Assembly (NCBI RefSeq): GCF_014203715.1
Contig: NZ_JACHJP010000004.1
Coordinates: 186,001 to 250,000, forward strand
Origin: Streptosporangium saharense
GTDB lineage: Bacteria; Actinomycetota; Actinomycetes; Streptosporangiales; Streptosporangiaceae
DNA length: 64,000 nt
Reading direction: 5' to 3'
Shown here in pieces: positions 52,976-61,546 of this stretch; within the stretch, counting starts at the first letter, position 1, and each line of letters begins with the position of its first letter. The translations under genes and the position numbers were made by a program. Under the pieces are notes generated by a model. That model saw nothing but the letters and a program-made list of their open reading frames with translations, ran no database searches and was not told the origin of the DNA.

Positions 52976-55969
52976 TCAGTTGCCGACGGGGTCACGATCG
53001 AGCAGGGCACGGATGTCCGTGGCCTCGGGGGCGCCGAGCCTGTCGAAGATGTCGTGCGCCCGCTGAAGGCAGTCACGGCTGCGCCGGACGTCACTCTGCC
53101 CGGCGAGCGCTCTGCCTAGCACCCACAGCGACAGCGCCTCGCCGTACGGGTGGCCGATCTCCACGCTGACCGCGAGGGCCTGCTCGGCGTGCCGGGTCGC
53201 GTCGCCGAAGCGGTTGGCGGTGATGAACGTCTCGGCGAGCCGCGAGCAGACGCGCTGTTCCCACACCCGCTGCCTGCTGGTACGGAAGAAGGCCAGGCAC
53301 TCGGCGTGGTGGTGCACCGCCTCGTTGAGGCGTCCGACCCGCGACAGGACCATCCCCAGGTGGTAGCGCGCCCGCGCGGTGCCCGGACTTGAGCCGATCT
53401 CGGTGAAGATGGCCAGCCCCTGTTCGGCGGCGGCGATGGCCTCCTCGGCCTGACCGAGGAAGAGGTGGTCCCTGGCCGAGTAGCTGAGCGTCAGCGCCTC
53501 GCCTCCCGGCGCGCCCATCTCCCTGAAGACCTTGCGGGCCGAGTCGAACAGGGTCAGCGCCTCCTGGTGACGGCGCTGGCGACCGGCGACGACGGCCAGC
53601 GCGTTGAGCACCTCACCGCTGACGATGCGGTCGCCCTCGACGGCCAGGCCCAGCGAGGCCTCGAACTCCTCGCGCGCCTCGACCAGCCGGTTCACGCCGA
53701 ACAGCACCCTGCCCAGCACGTAGCGGCAGCGCAGCTCGCTGGAGGGCGCGCCGAGCCGCTGCGAGGCGGCCAGCGTCTCCCTCGCCCGCCGCTCGAACTC
53801 GCGGGCGTGGCTGCCCGACTCAAGCAGCGGCTCCATGGCCAGCAGCAGGTCGGCGGCGGGCAGCAGCGCCCTGGCCTCCCTGGGCTCGGTCACCAGCGCT
53901 GTCGTCTGGGCGACTGCCGCGAACAGCGACTCGGCCTCGATCGACAGCCACGCCACGGCGTCGTCGGCGGAGGCGAACGTGAGACCGTGGCCGGTCACCG
54001 AGAGCTGATCGGCGAGCGTGCTGCCGTCGTAGGCGAGCCGGTGCGCCGACTGCGCCGACGCCAGATAGAAGTCGAGCAGCCGCCGCAGCGCGGGCCCGCC
54101 CGCCTCGGCGTCGGCGCTCCGCTCCGCCGTACGGCGGGCGAACAGGCGCAGCAGGTCGTGGAAGCGGTAGCGCCCTGGGGCCGGGGCCTCAAGCAGGCTC
54201 GCGTCGACCAGGGACTCAAGGATGTCCTCGGTCTCGGTATGGGGCAGCGCGAGCACCGCGGCTGCGGCCCCGATGGAGATGTCGGGTCCGCCGGGCAGGG
54301 ACAGCAGCCGGAAGGCCCGTGCCTGGGGCGGGGCGAGCTGGCCGTACCCGAGGGCGAAGGTCGCCTCGACGGCGAGGTTGCCCACGCGCAGCTCGTCGAG
54401 GCGGCGGCGCTCGTCGGCCAGCCTGGACACCAGCGAGGCGACAGTCCACGACGGCCTGGACGCCAGGCGCGCCGCGACGATCCGTACGGCCAGCGGCAGG
54501 AAACCGCAGGCGGCGACCACGTCCATGGCGGCCGAACGCTCCGCGGCCACCCGATCGGCCCCGGCGACCGTGGCGAACAGCGACAGCGCCTCGTCGGGCT
54601 CCATGACGTCCAGGTCGACCAGCCTGGCCGCGGGCAGGTCGGCGAGCTTGGGACGACTCGTCACGATCGCCGCGCAGCCGGGCGTGCCGGGCAGCAGGGG
54701 ATCGACCTGGGCGGCGTCGCGGGCGTTGTCGAGCAGCACGAGCATCCGCCGCTCGGCCAGCAGCGAGCGGTACAGCGCCGCCCGCTCGGCCAGGCCGTCC
54801 GGGATGACGTCGGGAGGCAGGCCGAGCCCACGCAGGAACGCCGCGAGCACCGACTCGGCGGCGGCGGGCTCCTCACCGTAACCGCGCAGGTCGGCGTAGA
54901 GCTGGCCGTCGGGGAACAGGTCCTGCATGGTGTGGGCCAGATGCACCGCGAGCGTCGTCTTGCCGACCCCGCCGATGCCGGAGATCGCGGCCACCGGCAC
55001 CCCGTCGGAACCGGCCCGGGTGGCCAGCAGGGTCCGCAGCCTGGCGACGATGTGTCGGCGCCCGGTGAAGTCGTTGACGGCCGCGGGAAGCTGCGCCGGA
55101 CGGGGCAGGTCGAGCACCTCGGCCTCGGACGTCTCCTGCGGGGCCGTACGCTCCTCGACCTCGGCGGGGGCGGGCCACGCGGGGGCGAGGGTCGGGTCGC
55201 CGGACAGGATGCGCTGGTGTAGGGCGGCCAGCTCGGGACCCGGCTCGATGCCGAGCTCGTCGATCAGCGCGGTGCGGGTCTCGGCGAAGACCGCAAGGGC
55301 GTCCGCCTGCCTGCCGCACCGGTAGTAGGCCAGCATGAGCTGGGCGCGCAGCCGTTCCCGCAGCGGGTGGTCGGCGGTCAGCGCGACCAGCTCGGAGACC
55401 ACGTCGGCGTGTTTGCCGAGCCGGAGGTCCAGGTCCATGAGCGTCTCCAGGACGCTCATCCTGCGCTCGACGAGCCTGCCGCGCTGGTGCTCGGCGTAGG
55501 GACCGACGGCCCCGGCCAGCGGCTCCCCGGTGCACAGTCGCAGACTGTCGCGCAGGCTCTCCGCCGCTCCCCCCAGGTTTCCCGTACGGCGGGCGGCCTC
55601 GGCCTCCTGCACCCCCCGCTCGAACTGCGACAGGTCGAGGGTGGCGTCGTTCAGCCGCAGGGCGTATCCACGGCCGACCGAGGTGAGCAGCTCGGGACGG
55701 GTCCTGGGGGATCTGCCCGGTTCGAGGACGGCCCGCAGCCGTGAGACGTAGGTGCGCAGCGCGCCGAGCGCCCTGGGCGGCGCCTCCTCGCCCCAGACCG
55801 CGTCGATCATCTCCGAGGGGGTGACCGCCCTGCCCTCACGCAGCAGCAACATCGTCAGGATGGAGCGTTGCAGCGGCGTGCCGAGGTCGAGTTCGACGCC
55901 GTCACGCCAGGCCTGAACGGGGCCGAGCAAGGCGAAGCGCAACCCCTCTTCGCTGCTGTGAGCAGCCAT
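52976..55969 (-). CDS. AfsR/SARP family regulator with NB-ARC ATPase and TPR region
   Basis: 997 residues. Order of domains: OmpR-like SARP DNA-binding domain (about 10-105: FALLGPVQAWRDGVELDLGTP, SRLRAVLEP), bacterial transcriptional activation domain (about 112-258), linker, NB-ARC ATPase (P-loop GIGGVGKTT at 331-339, Walker B LLDNARD, RNBS-like TSRPKLADLP), then winged-helix and TPR-like repeats to the end (ALTLFDSARKVFREMG, ALAIFTEIGS, EAVHHHAECLAFF). This is the AfsR layout: an ATP-dependent, pleiotropic activator of secondary metabolism genes. No clear AfsS or kinase (AfsK) gene is next to it. ATG 55969 is preferred over TTG 55990. Confidence 0.9.
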   Translation of the reverse strand: MAAHSSEEGLRFALLGPVQAWRDGVELDLGTPLQRSILTMLLLREGRAVTPSEMIDAVWGEEAPPRALGALRTYVSRLRAVLEPGRSPRTRPELLTSVGRGYALRLNDATLDLSQFERGVQEAEAARRTGNLGGAAESLRDSLRLCTGEPLAGAVGPYAEHQRGRLVERRMSVLETLMDLDLRLGKHADVVSELVALTADHPLRERLRAQLMLAYYRCGRQADALAVFAETRTALIDELGIEPGPELAALHQRILSGDPTLAPAWPAPAEVEERTAPQETSEAEVLDLPRPAQLPAAVNDFTGRRHIVARLRTLLATRAGSDGVPVAAISGIGGVGKTTLAVHLAHTMQDLFPDGQLYADLRGYGEEPAAAESVLAAFLRGLGLPPDVIPDGLAERAALYRSLLAERRMLVLLDNARDAAQVDPLLPGTPGCAAIVTSRPKLADLPAARLVDLDVMEPDEALSLFATVAGADRVAAERSAAMDVVAACGFLPLAVRIVAARLASRPSWTVASLVSRLADERRRLDELRVGNLAVEATFALGYGQLAPPQARAFRLLSLPGGPDISIGAAAAVLALPHTETEDILESLVDASLLEAPAPGRYRFHDLLRLFARRTAERSADAEAGGPALRRLLDFYLASAQSAHRLAYDGSTLADQLSVTGHGLTFASADDAVAWLSIEAESLFAAVAQTTALVTEPREARALLPAADLLLAMEPLLESGSHAREFERRARETLAASQRLGAPSSELRCRYVLGRVLFGVNRLVEAREEFEASLGLAVEGDRIVSGEVLNALAVVAGRQRRHQEALTLFDSARKVFREMGAPGGEALTLSYSARDHLFLGQAEEAIAAAEQGLAIFTEIGSSPGTARARYHLGMVLSRVGRLNEAVHHHAECLAFFRTSRQRVWEQRVCSRLAETFITANRFGDATRHAEQALAVSVEIGHPYGEALSLWVLGRALAGQSDVRRSRDCLQRAHDIFDRLGAPEATDIRALLDRDPVGN

Positions 55970-56115
55970 TTCCTGGATCTCCGCCCTCAAGGAAAAGCTT
56001 TACCACCGAAATGATAGGTCCTGCATTGCTGTCGCCACAGGAAACCGCCCACTCGTTAACCCCGGTGTTGATTCATCGTCAATCGGGCGTTGAACCTCTT
56101 CCCGGATGCTGTGAC

Positions 56116-56157
56116 ATGCCGGGCATGGCCCCATACGGGGGCGGCCATGCCCGGCAT
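56116..56157. terminator. Strong 15-bp hairpin in a divergent intergenic region
   Basis: ATGCCGGGCATGGCC (56116-56130), 12-base loop, GGCCATGCCCGGCAT (56143-56157), perfect. The position is upstream of both flanking genes, where a terminator is not expected. It might end a short non-coding transcript, or protect or pause. Interpretation open. Confidence 0.5.
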
Positions 56158-56175
56158 TTCAGCAGGTTGAAGGCA

Positions 56176-56204
56176 TTGATTCAAGCGCCTGCAGGCGTTG
56201 ATAA
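56176..56204 (+). promoter_or_regulatory. Candidate promoter with embedded palindrome
   Basis: TTGATT (56176-56181), a 17-base spacer and TGATAA (56199-56204). The perfect 12-bp palindrome CGCCTGCAGGCG (56186-56197) occupies the spacer. It is about 95 bases before the start of the small secreted-protein gene. Confidence 0.45.
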
Positions 56205-56297
56205 AGCCGCTGTAAGTGGGGTGCAGGGACCTCGACCTATCAATGAGCCATGACTTCCACCAAGGAATGGGAAGTCCGTCCTCAGGGAAGAGGAACC

Positions 56298-56783
56298 ATG
56301 AACCGCACCATCCGCAGCATGCTCGGTGTCGCCGCGGCCACCGCCGTCCTCGCGGTCGGCGTCCCGGCGCTGACCACCACCGCCTCGGCCGCGACGACCG
56401 GCGCCACGACCGCCAGCGCCTTCGACGTCGACTTCTGGGGCTCCTACTACTCCAAGTACCGCAACGGCTCCCGCGCCAAGGCCAGCGGCCGGGTCTGGGA
56501 CGACGGCGACTCCGAGGTCCACGTCCAGGGGCGGGTCTACGACAGCAACAGCCCGTCGTGGCTGTGCGGCTACGTCCAGGTCAAGTTCGAGAACACCGAC
56601 GGGGACGAGTCCTACGAGTGGGCCAGGCAGTGCGGTTCGAGCGGCTACCGGTCCTTCCACTACTCCGAGGAGGACGTCGACAGCGTCCAGGTGCGGGTCT
56701 GCTACTGGGACAAGCACCAGGCCAAGCGCGTCTACTGCGGCCGCTGGAACTACATCTACGAGGCTGACAGCGACGACGAGTGA
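56298..56783 (+). CDS. Small secreted protein with four cysteines, unknown family
   Basis: 161 residues. Signal peptide (GVAAATAVLAVGVPAL, cleavage near TASA about residue 32). The mature part is acidic, rich in Trp, Tyr and Ser/Asp (FWGSYYSKYRNGSRAK, WDDGDSEV, YSEEDVDSV) with four Cys (WLCGY, RQCGSS, VRVCYW, VYCGRW) that could form two disulfides; a beta-sandwich is likely. I do not recognise the family. Codon use is native. ATG 56298 with AAGAGGAACC upstream. Terminator 75 bp after its stop. Confidence 0.75.
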   Translation: MNRTIRSMLGVAAATAVLAVGVPALTTTASAATTGATTASAFDVDFWGSYYSKYRNGSRAKASGRVWDDGDSEVHVQGRVYDSNSPSWLCGYVQVKFENTDGDESYEWARQCGSSGYRSFHYSEEDVDSVQVRVCYWDKHQAKRVYCGRWNYIYEADSDDE

Positions 56784-56857
56784 CCTCTGACGACCACTGA
56801 CGAGTGACGATGTCATCGGGGCGGTCACGGGGGAAAGGGCCGAGAAGACGGACATCA

Positions 56858-56883
56858 GGCCCGCCCGGAGAACCGGGCGGGCC
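56858..56883 (+). terminator. Terminator after the secreted-protein gene
   Basis: GGCCCGCCCGG (56858-56868), loop AGAA, CCGGGCGGGCC (56873-56883), followed by TTCTGTT. Perfect 11-bp stem with a modest T-rich tail. Confidence 0.8.
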
Positions 56884-56920
56884 TTCTGTTCCATGGTTCA
56901 TCGAGAGAGAAAGGGCACCG

Positions 56921-57565
56921 TCACGCTGCCTCGAACAGCCCGAGCCGCGTGTGGAGCCGTTCTCGTACGGCGGGCCACTCGCTGCTCAGGATCGAGTAGT
57001 ACGCGGTATCTCGGACCGTGTCGTCGGCGCCTCGGGTCTCCGCCCGCCGCACACCGTCGAGGTGTGCGCCGAGGGCCTCGATGGCGGCCCGGGATCGGGT
57101 GTTGCGTACGTCGGCTTTGAGCGTGATGCGGTGGACCTGCCAGGTCTCGAAGGCGAGCGAGAGCATCAGGTACTTGCTCTCCCGGTTGACACCCGTGCCC
57201 TGGGCCGAAGCGGCCAGCCAGGTGTAACCGATGTCCGCCACGGACGGGACCTCGCCCACCGCTCCGCGCGCGCCCGGCGGCCAGGGCATGGGGCCCTGCC
57301 AGTACTCCAGGTGCATGAGGCGGGTGGCACCGACGATGCGGTCGGTGTGGAGCCACCGGACGGCGAAGGGCAACGTGCGGCCCTCCGCCTGCTCAGCCAG
57401 AGCGGCCTCCACGTAGGAGACCATCTCCTCCCGGCCTCGGGGAACGCGAGTGAAGGCGTAAGTAGAACGGTCCTCACTCGCCGCGATGACGAGGTCGTCG
57501 ACCACCGCGAGGCTGAGCGGTTCCAGGCGCACAGAGCGCCCGGACAGGGTGACAAAAGCGGGCAT
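56921..57565 (-). CDS. GNAT family N-acetyltransferase (RimJ/RimL-like)
   Basis: 214 residues: SGRSVRLEPLSLAVVDDL, RIVGATRLMHLEYW, IGYTWLAASAQGTGVNRESKYLML (acetyl-CoA region, about residues 112-135) and KADVRNTRSRAAIEALGAHLDGV. The motif QGTGVNRESK deviates from R-G-x-G-I/A of strict acetyl-CoA loops but is seen in the YdaF/RimL relatives. ATG 57565. It is downstream of the aminotransferase on the same strand, gap 175 bp with a possible RNA hairpin. Confidence 0.8.
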   Translation of the reverse strand: MPAFVTLSGRSVRLEPLSLAVVDDLVIAASEDRSTYAFTRVPRGREEMVSYVEAALAEQAEGRTLPFAVRWLHTDRIVGATRLMHLEYWQGPMPWPPGARGAVGEVPSVADIGYTWLAASAQGTGVNRESKYLMLSLAFETWQVHRITLKADVRNTRSRAAIEALGAHLDGVRRAETRGADDTVRDTAYYSILSSEWPAVRERLHTRLGLFEAA

Positions 57566-57740
57566 GAGCACATGATGGGGGCTGACAGGCATGCCTGGTG
57601 CCAAATGACACAAGACATCTTGGTTAAGCACCTGACACCCCCCGCCCGGAGGGGCGAAACCCCAGGTCAGAGCATGCGGATGCTATCCCGGATGCGCCTG
57701 CTCGCGGGGTAAAGTTTCCTTAAAGTGATCTCCTCGAAGA

Positions 57741-59021
57741 TCAGCCCGTCACGGGGCTGGGAACGGCACCGGAAACACGGCGTCCACCGGGTGCCCGCCG
57801 TACCCCCTCAAGGCCGGTCAGGGCCTCGCTCAGGTGGTCCAGCGCGGCCGCGATCCAGGGCAGTCTCAGCGGGTCGGGAGCGTGCAACGCCGTCAGCCGA
57901 AGCTCGGTCGTCTCGCCGTACAGCAGGCTGGTCGCCACCCGGACCCGCAGCGCCCTGGCGTCGTCACCGAAGACGTGTCCGGGGAGCACTCCGACGCCGT
58001 GCCGGTCGAGCAGCGCCGTGGCCAGTTCCGCCGAGGTCGCAAAGTCGTGTCCGGTGAAATCCGGATAGAGGTAGAAACCGCCGAGCGGCGCCGCGACCCG
58101 GACCCCCGCCCCGGTGAGCCTGTCGTGCACCGCCCGCGCCACCGTGCCGTGCAACCGCCTGCTCAGGTCGATCCGCTCGACGACCTCCGCGGGCTCGGTG
58201 TAGGCGTAGGCCGCGGCCCGCTGGACGGGCGCCGCCGGACTCGACCAGATCTCACTGGCCACCGCGAGCAGCCGGTCACGCAACTCGACGGAGGGGAGCC
58301 TGGCCACGCCGATCCGCCAGCCGCCCAGCGCCAGGCTCTTGCTGAGCCCGCTGGTGATCACCGTACGCTCGGGAGCCAGATCGGCCGGACTGACGAAGCC
58401 GGTCGCCGGGTCGTGCAGAAGATCGCGGTAGATCTCGTCGGAGATGATCGTCAGACCGAGGTCACGGGCGATCCCCGCCAGCCGCGTGACCGTCGCGGCG
58501 GAGGCCATCGTGCCGGTCGGATTGTCCGGCAGCGTGAGCAGGATCGAGCGGACGTCCCGCCCCTGCGCCCGCGCGTGCAGTACGGCGGAGGCCACCCGAT
58601 CCGGGTCCGGCACCCCACCCTCGCCGGGGGGCGCGGGAACCGGCAGCGGACGGGCCCCGACCAGGTCGGCCTGGGCGGCGTAACTCACCCAGCTCGGCAT
58701 CGGCAGCACGACGTCACCGCCGATCGCCAGCAGCAGGCCGTACAGCAGAGGCTTGCTTCCCGGACCGCAGACGACCAGGTCGGGATCGGTCGGCAACCCC
58801 CGCCTGCCCCAGTAACCCGCCGCGGCCTCGCGCAGCGGCGCGAACCCCGCCACCGGGCCGTATCCGTTGTGCTCCGAGGCGGCGGCCAGCCGCTCGCGCA
58901 GCGCCGGATGAACGGGCAGGCCCGCCTCACCGAAGGCCAGGTGGAGCACCCGCTCACCGGCGCGCCGTCTTCGCTCGATGTCCTCGTTCGCCGCCAACGT
59001 GGCGGAAAGCATCACGTTCAT
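57741..59021 (-). CDS. PLP-dependent aminotransferase (class I/II)
   Basis: 426 residues. FGEAGLPVHPALRERL, YGPVAGFAPLREAAAGYW, then PDNPTGTMASA (about residues 170-180), the D of ISDEIYRDL that H-bonds the cofactor, and the Schiff-base lysine in SGLSKSLALGGWRIG (Lys about 232). Fold type I aminotransferase or a related beta-eliminating enzyme; substrate unknown. ATG 59021 is preferred because AAAGG is six bases away; the in-frame ATG 59027 would touch it. Divergent from a LysR regulator. Confidence 0.88.
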   Translation of the reverse strand: MNVMLSATLAANEDIERRRRAGERVLHLAFGEAGLPVHPALRERLAAASEHNGYGPVAGFAPLREAAAGYWGRRGLPTDPDLVVCGPGSKPLLYGLLLAIGGDVVLPMPSWVSYAAQADLVGARPLPVPAPPGEGGVPDPDRVASAVLHARAQGRDVRSILLTLPDNPTGTMASAATVTRLAGIARDLGLTIISDEIYRDLLHDPATGFVSPADLAPERTVITSGLSKSLALGGWRIGVARLPSVELRDRLLAVASEIWSSPAAPVQRAAAYAYTEPAEVVERIDLSRRLHGTVARAVHDRLTGAGVRVAAPLGGFYLYPDFTGHDFATSAELATALLDRHGVGVLPGHVFGDDARALRVRVATSLLYGETTELRLTALHAPDPLRLPWIAAALDHLSEALTGLEGVRRAPGGRRVSGAVPSPVTG

Positions 59022-59043
59022 GGGCATCCTTTCCGATCATTGC

Positions 59044-59053
59044 GGAACGTTCC
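59044..59053. promoter_or_regulatory. Perfect 10-bp palindrome in aminotransferase/LysR region
   Basis: GGAACGTTCC between divergent genes, 17 bases before the aminotransferase start on the minus side. Possible operator for the LysR protein, although LysR usually prefers T-N11-A boxes. Confidence 0.35.
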
Positions 59054-59119
59054 CAAGCGTGATGGGGTGCAGGCATCAGAACAAGCAGTGGTTGGTGTGG
59101 GTGGGCATAAGGAAGTCCG

Positions 59120-60070
59120 ATGCTTGATTTTCGCCGCCTTGTGGTGATCTGTGAGTTCGCCAGGAGGGGAAGCATCGCCGCCACGGCCGCCTCCCTCGGC
59201 TACAGCCCGTCCGCGGTGTCACAGCAGCTCGCGACCCTCGAACGGGAGGCGGGAGCCGCGCTGCTCGACCGCTCCGCGCGCAGCGCCGAACTCACCGACG
59301 CGGGCCGCCGCCTTGTCGAACACGCCCAGCGCATCCTGGCGATGGTCGAGCACGCCGAGTCCGACCTGTCCGCGCACGAGGGGACGCCGTCGGGGCGCGT
59401 TACCGTGACCGCCTTCCCCACCGCCGCCGTCGCCTTCGCCCCCGCCCTCGCCAGGTCGCTGCGCAGACACACCGAACTGACCCTGCGCATGGAGCAGGGA
59501 CGCTCGGGACGCGGAATGCGCGAGGTCAGGTCGGGCGAGGTGGACATCGCGCTCGTCGACGACTGGTACGGCAGGGTGCGCGAGACGGACACGCTGCGGG
59601 TCTTCCCGCTGCTGTACGACCCGCTGGTCCTCGTGGTGCCGCGCAGGCACCGTCTCGCCTCCCTGGAGGAACCCGTGGACCTGCGCGAACTGCGCGACGA
59701 ACCGTGGATGGCCACACCGGACGGCGAACCCTCCCGGCTGGCCGTCGATCGGATGCTCGCCGAGGTCGGCGGCGCCCAGCCGGTGCCGTGGGAGTTCGAG
59801 GGCCTTGGAACGATCCTCAGCCTCGTCTCCAAGGGCCTCGGCATCGCGGCCGTCCCCGCCCTCGCCCTGGCCGCGGGCATCAGGGGCATCGTCGTGCGGG
59901 AGTTCCCCGGCGACCCGGTCGGCCGCGACATCCACGCCGTCGCCCGCGCATCGAGCGTCAACCGGCCCGCAGTCTCCGCCACACTGCGAGCCGTACACGT
60001 GGCCGCGAGGACTCTGGTCGACGACCTGGCCGCCGTGCGTCTGGCGGCGGTTGGGGGCCACGGTCGATGA
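59120..60070 (+). CDS. LysR family transcriptional regulator
   Basis: 316 residues: N-terminal winged helix (FRRLVVICEFARRGSIAATAASLGYSPSAVSQQLATLEREAG, residues 4-46 summarised) and periplasmic-binding-like effector domain (RVTVTAFPTAAVAFAPAL, SLVSKGLGIAAVPALAL). Most likely activates the divergent aminotransferase in response to a related metabolite. ATG 59120. Its C-terminal end runs into the 47-bp tandem repeat. Confidence 0.88.
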   Translation: MLDFRRLVVICEFARRGSIAATAASLGYSPSAVSQQLATLEREAGAALLDRSARSAELTDAGRRLVEHAQRILAMVEHAESDLSAHEGTPSGRVTVTAFPTAAVAFAPALARSLRRHTELTLRMEQGRSGRGMREVRSGEVDIALVDDWYGRVRETDTLRVFPLLYDPLVLVVPRRHRLASLEEPVDLRELRDEPWMATPDGEPSRLAVDRMLAEVGGAQPVPWEFEGLGTILSLVSKGLGIAAVPALALAAGIRGIVVREFPGDPVGRDIHAVARASSVNRPAVSATLRAVHVAARTLVDDLAAVRLAAVGGHGR

Positions 60071-60073
60071 GTC

Positions 60074-60214
60074 GGCTGCGGCTGGGGGCCGTGGGTCTGT
60101 GAGTCGGACGCCGCGCGTCTGACTGGGGCTGGGGGCCATGGGCCGGTGAGTTGGACGTCGCGCGTCTGACTGGGGCTGGGGGCCATGGGCCGGTGAGTTG
60201 GACGTCGCGCGTCT
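60074..60214. repeat. 47-bp tandem repeat, three units
   Basis: Units at 60074-60120 (diverged), 60121-60167 and 60168-60214 (the last two identical), with a degraded start at 60215 and an imperfect piece (TTGGGGGCCACGG) inside the end of the LysR gene. It is GC-rich, starts just after the LysR stop and ends 22 bases before rnhB. It is too short and unspaced to be a CRISPR. Confidence 0.85.
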
Positions 60215-60236
60215 GGCTGGGCGGTAACGTCTGGGC

Positions 60237-60908
60237 GTGCCTCCCACATACGCGCTCGAACGTCTGCTGTCCGCCGGTGGGTCGAAGACCGTCGCCGGGA
60301 TCGACGAGGTCGGCAGGGGCGCCTGGGCCGGACCCGTCGCGGTGTGCGCGGTCGTCACCGACCTGTCCGAACCACCCTCCGGCCTGACCGATTCCAAGAT
60401 GCTCACCCCTGCCCGCCGTACCGCCATGTTCGACGAGATCGTCACCTGGGCCGTCGGCATCGGGTACGGCGAGGCAACCCCGGAGGAGATCGACGAACTC
60501 GGCATGACCGAGGCACTGCGCAGGGCCGCGGGCCGGGCCCTCGCCGAACTGCCCGTCCGGCCCGACGTGGTCATCCTCGACGGCAAACACGACTATCTCG
60601 GCGCGCCCTGGCCGGTCAGGTGCGAGATCAAGGGAGACCTGTCCTGCGTCTCGGTGGCGGCGGCCTCGGTGGTGGCCAAGGTCCGCCGCGACACCTACAT
60701 GGCCTCTCTGGAGGGCGTCGAGGAGTACGGCTTCGCCGACAACGCGGGCTACCCGTCGCCGACCCACCAACAGGCGTTGGCCCACCTCGGCCCTACCAAA
60801 CACCATCGCCTGTCGTGGTCCTACCTGGACGACCTGCCGCAGTGGCGCCATCTCAAGCGGCACCGGAATCCGCTGGCGGGGGAAGGACAGCTTGGGCTGT
60901 TCGGGTAG
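60237..60908 (+). CDS. rnhB: Ribonuclease HII
   Basis: 223 residues. Removes ribonucleotides from DNA-RNA hybrids. The signature GIDEVGRG is at 21-28 (Asp23, Glu24 as metal ligands), with [19 protein letters not shown] (Asp) and [21 protein letters not shown] following. The C-terminal tail GEGQLGLFG is a typical PCNA/beta-clamp-binding type end. GTG 60237. Confidence 0.93.
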   Translation: MPPTYALERLLSAGGSKTVAGIDEVGRGAWAGPVAVCAVVTDLSEPPSGLTDSKMLTPARRTAMFDEIVTWAVGIGYGEATPEEIDELGMTEALRRAAGRALAELPVRPDVVILDGKHDYLGAPWPVRCEIKGDLSCVSVAAASVVAKVRRDTYMASLEGVEEYGFADNAGYPSPTHQQALAHLGPTKHHRLSWSYLDDLPQWRHLKRHRNPLAGEGQLGLFG

Positions 60909-60929
60909 GTCGTGTAGTACTTCGTCCCG

Positions 60930-61013
60930 GTGACGCTGGCGGACGCCAGGGACATCCTCGACGGAGAGGCATTCATGGAGGTTCCTGGGGAGTTGTTCGC
61001 GTTCCTAAGGTAG
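60930..61013 (+). other. Possible 27-residue reading frame upstream of the DUF6879 gene
   Basis: GTG 60930 to TAG 61013 reads MTLADARDILDGEAFMEVPG, then ELFAFLR. The start lacks a ribosome site and the length is marginal. It lies in the 110-bp gap between rnhB and the DUF6879 gene; it could be a small protein, part of a leader or random. Reported as a weak observation. Confidence 0.2.
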
Positions 61014-61018
61014 TCAGC

Positions 61019-61546
61019 ATGGATCTCGTGTCTGGTGACGACTTCGTAAGGCTGTTTTCCTCGTTCGACAGGTCTGCCTTCAGGCTGGAAACACGAGAGC
61101 GCTACCACCTGGCTAAGGACGAGGAGGAACCCTTGCGACGGTTCCTCTCCGGAGAGCCCGACGACATGGCGTGGATGAGCGAGTGGTTCGATCTCATGCG
61201 TGATCACGCAGCGCACGGCCGGACTTTCCAGCGCGTCCGCGTCGTGTCGCGGCCTCTCTCCGACTACACCCGGTTCAGCATGGCTGTGGCGCGCCACAGT
61301 ATTCCTGCCGGTGATCAGATTCACTATCTAGATCGTGTGGAGGCTGACCGGCTGGGCCTCCCTCAATCAGACTGGTGGCTGTTCGACGACGAGCGTCTGG
61401 CACTGCTCCACCTGACCAGCGATGACGTTCTTCTGGGTGCGGAGATCATCACGGATTCCGCTGCGATAGAACAGCATCGCACGCTGCGGGACCTCGCCTG
61501 GGGACACGCTGTTCCCCTTGAGGAGTTCGTGGCCACCGGTGCATGA
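61019..61546 (+). CDS. DUF6879 family protein
   Basis: 175 residues. Start FVRLFSSFDRSAFRLETRERYHL (in part), AKDEEEPLRRFLSGEPDDMAWMSEWFDL and RVVSRPLSDYTRFSMAVA with the YLDR(V/A) and LLHL(T)SDD motifs, all characteristic of DUF6879. In actinomycetes these genes pair with an Scr1-type HTH gene; here the HTH follows and overlaps by 8 bp. Biochemical role unknown; a toxin-like or signalling partner is suggested by that pairing. Third-position GC is lower than in the core genes, a sign of transfer. Confidence 0.8.
   Translation: MDLVSGDDFVRLFSSFDRSAFRLETRERYHLAKDEEEPLRRFLSGEPDDMAWMSEWFDLMRDHAAHGRTFQRVRVVSRPLSDYTRFSMAVARHSIPAGDQIHYLDRVEADRLGLPQSDWWLFDDERLALLHLTSDDVLLGAEIITDSAAIEQHRTLRDLAWGHAVPLEEFVATGA

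Larger units (their letters stand above)
55970..56297. other. Divergent intergenic region with two strong inverted repeats
   Basis: 328 bp between the afsR-like gene and a small secreted-protein gene. It holds a 15-bp inverted repeat (56116-56157), a promoter with an embedded 12-bp palindrome (56176-56204) and GTTAACCCCGGTGTTGATT-type sequence upstream. No further gene. See the two features below. Confidence 0.7.

Noticed and set aside
60074-60214. CRISPR array from 47-bp repeats
   Set aside because: No spacers; units touch each other; no cas genes.
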